A stretch of DNA of 9,450 nucleotides from assembly GCA_032059445.1 (NCBI GenBank), contig DAMCAP010000046.1:1-9450 (forward strand), given 5' to 3'. This document shows positions 6,044 through 9,450 of this stretch, piece after piece. How positions within the stretch are numbered: position 1 is the stretch's first letter; the number at the start of each line of letters is the position of its first letter. Both the position numbers and the translations under genes were made by a program. The notes beneath the pieces are model-generated. The model did no database searches. It was not told the origin of the DNA and saw nothing but the letters and a program-made list of their open reading frames with translations. Origin of the DNA: DAMCAP01 sp032059445 (lineage in GTDB: Bacteria; Bacillota; Clostridia; Oscillospirales; Ruminococcaceae).

Positions 6044-6071
6044 TCATACCATATAAGTATGTATTAAGCAA
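6043..6071 (-). promoter_or_regulatory. Rubrerythrin promoter with extended -10
   Basis: TTGCTT (6066-6071) and TATGAT (6043-6048) are separated by 17 bp, with TGG just before the -10 (a TGn extension). The predicted start is near 6036, giving a leader of about 95 nt before the rubrerythrin ATG. Confidence 0.7.
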
Positions 6072-6130
6072 TAGGCAATAATTAACCAAAAATTCAAATA
6101 AATTTTGTTATTTTTGATTTGTTTTGTGAG

Positions 6131-6136
6131 TATAAT
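6131..6136 (+). promoter_or_regulatory. -10 box for the asparagine-rich peptide gene
   Basis: A perfect TATAAT on the plus strand, 44 bp before the peptide's ATG, predicting a start near 6143. Only a weak T-rich -35 (TTATTT at 17 bp) is visible. It faces away from the rubrerythrin promoter, about 90 bp between the two -10 boxes, so the pair could share regulatory DNA. Confidence 0.5.
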
Positions 6137-6179
6137 CCCAAAAATACGGTAAACACTATGGGAGAAGTGAGGTGATAGT

Positions 6180-6305
6180 ATGAATCAGAACAATAATCAG
6201 GCTAACAACAACAAGAATAACAATAAGAACAACCAGAACAATAACCCCAATAAGAAGAACCAGAATAATCAGGGTGAAAACAAGAAGAACAACAGCTCTA
6301 ATTAA
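6180..6305 (+). CDS. Asparagine-rich microprotein (41 residues), unknown function
   Basis: A short plus-strand gene in a window whose other genes all lie on the minus strand. ATG at 6180, TAA at 6303-6305. The product begins MNQNNNQANNNK and ends ENKKNNSSN: 23 of 41 residues are Asn, 6 Lys, 5 Gln, with one Glu and no hydrophobic core, so it should be soluble, disordered and basic. Support for a real gene: GAGGTGAT just upstream matches the 3' end of 16S rRNA almost perfectly, a TATAAT lies at 6131-6136, and a terminator on the same strand follows at 6331-6360. Asn is written by 10 AAT and 13 AAC codons in no fixed order, so this is not a simple DNA microsatellite. Low-complexity Asn/Gln-rich peptides include some gamma-type small acid-soluble spore proteins, but no diagnostic motif is present here. 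Function unknown. Confidence 0.72.
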   Translation: MNQNNNQANNNKNNNKNNQNNNPNKKNQNNQGENKKNNSSN

Positions 6306-6330
6306 TCCTCTCTCATAAATCCTCTGATAG

Positions 6331-6365
6331 TACCCATTGATCAAAAGCAATCAATGGGTATTATT
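6331..6365 (+). terminator. Intrinsic terminator of the asparagine-rich peptide gene, possibly bidirectional
   Basis: TACCCATTGAT (6331-6341) and ATCAATGGGTA (6350-6360) form a perfect 11-bp stem with an 8-nt loop. On the plus strand it is followed by TTATTTATTG, a moderately U-rich tail. The hairpin starts immediately after the TAA of the convergent YitT gene (6361-6363), so it can also mark that mRNA's 3' end, although there is no U-run in that direction. Confidence 0.75.
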
Positions 6366-7227
6366 TATTGTCTTCGGGTTTATCTATATGAAACCCCTTG
6401 CCAATAATGTCATTTGCCTCGGTCACCACGATAAAAGCAGCAGGGTCGATAGAATATATTGCATTCTTGAGCCTGTAAAACTCCTGCTTACGCACTACAC
6501 ATACCAGCATTTCGTTGGGCTCTTGTGTGTATGCGCCCTTACCCGCCAAAATGGTTACACCTCTGTGAAGCTGCTCGATGATCACATCAGCAACCTGCTG
6601 GCCACGCTTGGTGATGACTGTTACATACTTACCCACGTTGGCACCATAGATCAAGCCGTCAAGCACTTTACCGGAGGTAAAGGTCATAATCAAACCGTAG
6701 AGGGCTGCTTCGATGTTTTGGTAGACAAACGCCGCCAAGATCATTACAAAGCCATTGATGTAGAGCACAATCTTCCCTGCGGAATAATAAGGGTGCTTCT
6801 TTAAGATCATCTTTGTAATGATATCTGAGCCACCTGTAGTAGAGCCATGCATAAAGATGACTCCTACGCCTGCACCGGAAAACACTCCCGCAAACAAGGC
6901 AGCCAGCAAAACGTCACCCCGATAAGGTGGCAGATGGGTCCATACATAGTCTAGCATCAGAGTACTTACAAGGACGGTCCTAAGGGTATTTAAGGTAAAT
7001 CGCTTCCCCAATGAGCGATAACCGATCAGCAGCAAAGGTATATTAATCAGCATTGACATGGTACCGATGGGTATACCGGTCAGATAATTGACCAGAGTAG
7101 CCACACCTGAGGCACCTCCGGGCGCTATATGGTTGGGAGATGAAAACACCATGATACCGATTGCACACAACGAAGTGCCTACAAGATCATAGCCGATGTC
7201 TAATATAAACTGCTTAAGCCTATTCAT
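6361..7227 (-). CDS. YitT-family membrane protein, copy 1 (DUF161 membrane domain plus DUF2179)
   Basis: YitT proteins are polytopic membrane proteins of unknown transport or regulatory function, widespread in Firmicutes. I place the start at the ATG at 7227 (288 residues), supported by GGAGGAA at 7234-7240 six nt upstream; the frame stays open further upstream but runs through a terminator there. The N-terminal two-thirds holds about five hydrophobic segments with the family motifs PNHIAPGGASG, GIPIGTM and GSTTGGSDI. The last ~80 residues (KRGQQVADVI, RGVTILAGKGAYT, FIVVTEANDIIGKGF) form the soluble DUF2179 domain, thought to be a ligand-binding cytoplasmic module. The adjacent upstream gene is a clear paralogue with the same domain order, indicating an old tandem duplication. 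It is separated from that copy by a terminator and appears to have its own promoter. Family secure, function unknown. Confidence 0.92.
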   Translation of the reverse strand: MNRLKQFILDIGYDLVGTSLCAIGIMVFSSPNHIAPGGASGVATLVNYLTGIPIGTMSMLINIPLLLIGYRSLGKRFTLNTLRTVLVSTLMLDYVWTHLPPYRGDVLLAALFAGVFSGAGVGVIFMHGSTTGGSDIITKMILKKHPYYSAGKIVLYINGFVMILAAFVYQNIEAALYGLIMTFTSGKVLDGLIYGANVGKYVTVITKRGQQVADVIIEQLHRGVTILAGKGAYTQEPNEMLVCVVRKQEFYRLKNAIYSIDPAAFIVVTEANDIIGKGFHIDKPEDNK

Positions 7228-7257
7228 TGCCTCTTCCTCCATTTCAAATGTACCCAT

Positions 7258-7263
7258 AGTATA
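7258..7263 (-). promoter_or_regulatory. Candidate -10 box for YitT copy 1
   Basis: TATACT on the minus strand, about 30 bp before the ATG, with no good -35 at 17 bp. The strong terminator just upstream (7364-7398) makes an internal promoter between 7360 and 7240 necessary unless read-through supplies expression. Confidence 0.4.
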
Positions 7264-7363
7264 GCGTATGTTGCATAAAATTTCTATATGTTTTATGTAT
7301 AAATTCACTACAAATTTCAGTAGATAACTAGTATTTACCACCATTGCAGCTTTATATTGATAC

Positions 7364-7398
7364 AAAAAATCAATGGCAGCACCCAGCCACCATTGATT
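7364..7398 (-). terminator. Intrinsic terminator after YitT copy 2
   Basis: On the minus strand AATCAATGG and CCATTGATT (7390-7398 and 7368-7376) form a perfect 9-bp stem with a 13-nt loop that can add inner GGC/GC pairs, followed directly by a T-run (7364-7369). It lies about 40 nt after the stop of YitT copy 2 and should end the obgE-mrnC-yitT transcript. Confidence 0.8.
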
Positions 7399-7439
7399 AA
7401 AGGCAAAAATCAAGATAAATCCAATGAAAGGAAGCTCGG

Positions 7440-8315
7440 CTAATCCTCCGAATGGATGGATTTAAAGCCTTCTCCCAAAATCTCTCCCGCTTCGGTCACC
7501 ATGATAAAAGCGGTAGGGTCGATCTCTCGCAAAAGCCGCTTCAGCTTTGGGAACTCGTGATTGGACACAGCGCAGATGACCATATTGGTGGCAGCACCAC
7601 TATAAGCTCCCTTAGCATCGATCACTGTGGCACCTCGTGATAGATCTCGGATAATTGCATCGCTGATCTGGGGAGCTTTGTTTGACACCATAAATACCAT
7701 CTTCCGAAGGTCTAAGCCTCGAATTATTCGGTTAATAATCTCTCCCGAGATATAGATCAAAAGCAAAGCATAAAGCACCGACTCCAGATCATGATAAATG
7801 ATCCCCGCAGCGGTCACCACCAAAAAATCAAAGGCCATCATAATGGTACCAAACGACATATGTGGGTACTGACGGGTAATTATACGGATTACAATATCGC
7901 TGCCGCCCGTAGAGCTGCCGCGCATAATAATCACACCTAGCCCGATACCGATGCACACGCCACCATAAATCGATGCAAGGATCAGATTGCCTGTGTATAC
8001 AGGTAGCCCGATGGTAATATAGTCGATACATACAGCCGAAATTACCAGCACCCGCACAGTATCCATAAAAAACTTCTTACCGATGTAACGGTAGCCGATA
8101 GCGAGCAGGGGCATATTGATAAACAAAGCCATCGTACCGATGGGCACACCTGTAAAGTGATTAATCAGAGTGGCGATACCGGTCACACCACCCGCTACAA
8201 TCTGATTGGGCACCGAAAACACATTAAGCCCAATTGCAAGAAACAATGAGCCGATCACATCAAGCAAAATCTCTTTGGCATAGTGGGATACTTTGTGCTT
8301 ACTAATTTCCGGCAT
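7440..8315 (-). CDS. YitT-family membrane protein, copy 2 (DUF161 membrane domain plus DUF2179)
   Basis: Paralogue of the next gene downstream. The start at the ATG at 8315 gives 291 residues and is fixed by GAGGAGGG (8321-8328) about 5 nt upstream; an in-frame TTG at 8330 would place this ribosome binding site inside the gene. Seen in order: a short cytoplasmic start MPEISKHKVSHYAKE, a first hydrophobic helix, PNQIVAGGVTG, GVPIGTM, further membrane segments, GSSTGGSDIVIRI, and a C-terminal DUF2179 domain with SRGATVIDAKGAYS and FIMVTEAGEILGEGF. The start overlaps the 3' end of mrnC by 14 nt, so the two are translationally coupled, and a terminator follows. Divergence from copy 1 is substantial although motifs align throughout, so the duplication is not recent. 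Substrate or ligand unknown. Confidence 0.92.
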   Translation of the reverse strand: MPEISKHKVSHYAKEILLDVIGSLFLAIGLNVFSVPNQIVAGGVTGIATLINHFTGVPIGTMALFINMPLLAIGYRYIGKKFFMDTVRVLVISAVCIDYITIGLPVYTGNLILASIYGGVCIGIGLGVIIMRGSSTGGSDIVIRIITRQYPHMSFGTIMMAFDFLVVTAAGIIYHDLESVLYALLLIYISGEIINRIIRGLDLRKMVFMVSNKAPQISDAIIRDLSRGATVIDAKGAYSGAATNMVICAVSNHEFPKLKRLLREIDPTAFIMVTEAGEILGEGFKSIHSED

Positions 8316-8715
8316 TTGTGCCCTCCTCAATTGTTTTTACGGCCAGAGCAAAGAGCTCCTCTAAACGATCTTGCCGCTGGCACAGATGTAGATAGCCAAA
8401 TAGGCACTCCACCCCGGTCGCACGGCGATAGTCGGTTAGGCAGGAGTTTTTGGGAGAAGAAGAAATATTGGCATTACGCCCCCGCTTTAAAAGCGCCAGC
8501 TCCTCCTCACTCAAGATCGGCTCCAGCACCTGATATACCTTAGACTGGGCATTGCAACACACCATGGTGACTGCCAGCTTATGCAGCTTGTTGGCAGATA
8601 AGCTCCCATGCTCACGTATAATATGCTGTCGCACCATAATTTCGTAGACACAATCCCCCATAAAAGCAAGGGTAAGGGGATTAAGCAGCTTCGGGTTTTG
8701 GTTGGTCAAAGACAT
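8302..8715 (-). CDS. mrnC: Mini-ribonuclease III (23S rRNA maturation)
   Basis: A homodimeric, cytoplasmic RNase III-fold endonuclease that matures the ends of 23S rRNA; it has the catalytic domain but no double-stranded-RNA-binding domain. The 137-residue length is right for Mini-III. Signature segments are LAFMGDCVYEIMVR (residues 16-29, with the acidic residues Asp21 and Glu25), KRGRNA (77-82) and TDYRRATGVECLFGYLHL (94-111, with Glu103 of the second acidic motif). The usual GDAVYE here reads GDCVYE. The ribosome binding site is weak: only GGA at a suitable distance, with a small GC-rich hairpin (8732-8745) just upstream. It lies 103 nt after obgE, and its last codons overlap the start of the YitT gene, so it is part of a ribosome-related operon that continues into a membrane protein gene. 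Confidence 0.93.
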   Translation of the reverse strand: MSLTNQNPKLLNPLTLAFMGDCVYEIMVRQHIIREHGSLSANKLHKLAVTMVCCNAQSKVYQVLEPILSEEELALLKRGRNANISSSPKNSCLTDYRRATGVECLFGYLHLCQRQDRLEELFALAVKTIEEGTNAGN

Positions 8716-8731
8716 AATTTCGTCCGTTTCC

Positions 8732-8745
8732 GCCGCTGGAGCGGC
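8732..8745 (-). other. Small GC-rich hairpin upstream of mrnC
   Basis: GCCGC and GCGGC form a 5-bp stem with a 4-nt loop, ending 16 nt before the mrnC ATG. No U-run follows on the minus strand. It could modulate mrnC translation, whose ribosome binding site is weak. It is short enough to be chance. Confidence 0.3.
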
Positions 8746-8818
8746 ATATTTGAGATAGATGAGTTTATATTACAGGCTGCGACCATCTAAAATGGGTATG
8801 GCAATAGATCAAACCAGC

Positions 8819-9450
8819 CTATCGGATATAATCAAACTCAAAGCCACAGATGCTTACGGTATCGCCCTCGTTAACGCCGGCTTCCTCTAAGGCATCGATA
8901 ATACCGCTGCTTCTAAGCACACGCTGGAAGTATTGCAGCGACTCGTAGTCCTCCATATTGACCGAGCCCAGCACCTGCATGAGCCAATCGGCCTCTACGA
9001 TATACACATCATCATCCTTGACGATCTCAAAGCGCTTACCGCTCACATCAGGCTCAGTAGCGACAGGGATCGGATCAGGCTCATATTGCTTGATGGGCGG
9101 GAGCTTATCGATTTCGGCTGCAATAGCCGCAACCAGCTCCTTTGTGCCCTGTACTGTGGCTGCCGACAGAGCAAAGCATCGATACCCCTGAGAGCTTACG
9201 TACTCGGTAAATTCGGCGATCTGCTCTGGAGTGGCGATATCACATTTGTTGGCAACTACCAGCATTGGGCGCTCCGCCAGCTCCTCTGAGAAGTTTTTGA
9301 GCTCACGGTTAATAAGGTCAAAATCCTCCTTGGGGTCTCTGCCTTCACTACCCGAAACATCCACTAGATGGACCATCAGACGACAGCGCTCCACGTGACG
9401 CAGGAACTCATGACCTAGCCCTATTCCCTCACTGGCGCCCTCGATAAGAC
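8819..9450 (-). CDS. obgE: GTPase Obg, C-terminal 209 residues (5' part outside window)
   Basis: Obg is an essential GTPase that binds the large ribosomal subunit and links ribosome assembly to stress signalling. The frame is open to the right edge: the visible protein begins LIEGASEGIGLGHEFLRH, the segment right after the DxPG switch motif, so the glycine-rich Obg fold and the P-loop lie outside the window. Seen inside: RCRLMVHLVDVSG, the G4 motif VANKCD, the G5 motif LSAAT, then a linker with PDPIPVATEPD, and the C-terminal OCT domain from FEIVKDDDVYIVEADWL through FEFDYIR. The OCT domain is characteristic of Gram-positive Obg. Any apparent start inside this stretch, such as the GTG at 9394, is internal. 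mrnC and a YitT gene follow on the same strand with no terminator visible between them. Confidence 0.96.
   Translation of the reverse strand, partial: LIEGASEGIGLGHEFLRHVERCRLMVHLVDVSGSEGRDPKEDFDLINRELKNFSEELAERPMLVVANKCDIATPEQIAEFTEYVSSQGYRCFALSAATVQGTKELVAAIAAEIDKLPPIKQYEPDPIPVATEPDVSGKRFEIVKDDDVYIVEADWLMQVLGSVNMEDYESLQYFQRVLRSSGIIDALEEAGVNEGDTVSICGFEFDYIR

Noticed and set aside
6156..6350. Minus-strand frame encoding a very hydrophobic 64-residue peptide
   Set aside because: It is the antisense of the Asn-rich gene: AAC/AAT codons read backwards as GTT/ATT (Val/Ile). It starts with TTG inside a terminator stem and has no ribosome binding site.
7228..7413. N-terminal extension of YitT copy 1 (starting near 7413)
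   Set aside because: The extension runs through the terminator of the preceding gene, has no ribosome binding site, and is absent from the paralogue; the ATG at 7227 has a strong ribosome binding site.
8819..9394. A free-standing short GTPase starting at the GTG at 9394
   Set aside because: The frame continues to the window edge with the canonical Obg sequence LIEGASEGIGLGHEF, so the GTG is an internal valine codon.
1..9450. CRISPR array, insertion sequence, tRNA or rRNA gene
   Set aside because: I saw no regularly spaced repeats, transposase-like protein, terminal inverted repeats with target duplications, or tRNA/rRNA-like sequence.

Overview
The window looks like the chromosome of a low-to-moderate GC Firmicute, most likely an anaerobic clostridial lineage. 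The evidence is the gene set: Mini-RNase III just downstream of obgE, YitT-family membrane proteins, a rubrerythrin with its rubredoxin domain at the N-terminus, a clostridial-type SfsA, AGGAGG-type ribosome binding sites throughout, and a cobalamin riboswitch with a Rho-independent terminator. The species cannot be named from this sequence. All larger genes are on the minus strand, so they read right to left; one small gene is on the plus strand. A run of 10 N at 2746-2755 marks an assembly gap.

Right to left. (1) 9450-7364: the 3' half of obgE, then mrnC (Mini-RNase III), then a YitT-family gene whose start overlaps the end of mrnC, closed by an intrinsic terminator. (2) 7263-6361: a second, paralogous YitT gene with its own probable promoter. 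(3) 6131-6360: a plus-strand 41-codon gene for an extremely asparagine-rich peptide (23 of 41 residues). It has a -10 box, a near-perfect ribosome binding site and a terminator, and it is transcribed divergently from (4) a reverse-type rubrerythrin (5941-5399), whose promoter carries a perfect 9-7-9 inverted repeat over the -10 and start region. (5) 5278-4564: sfsA. (6) 4422-2693: an unrecognised 383-residue protein translationally coupled (TAATG) to a YgjP/DUF45-type zinc metallopeptidase, whose 3' end is interrupted by the gap. (7) 2696-1: a near-consensus promoter, a 550-nt leader holding a cobalamin riboswitch and terminator, then a lipoprotein substrate-binding protein (BtuF-like) and a FecCD-type permease (BtuC-like, cut by the window edge). 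This is a vitamin B12/corrinoid importer switched off when cobalamin is abundant; the ATPase gene would lie beyond the left edge.

Most genes are familiar housekeeping or stress functions, and no clearly new multi-gene system is visible. The points that merit a second look are the asparagine-rich microprotein gene, the two promoter-associated 9-7-9 dyads, the strand-exchange sequences in the riboswitch leader, the unrecognised gene coupled to the metallopeptidase, and the matching hairpin stems flanking one YitT copy.
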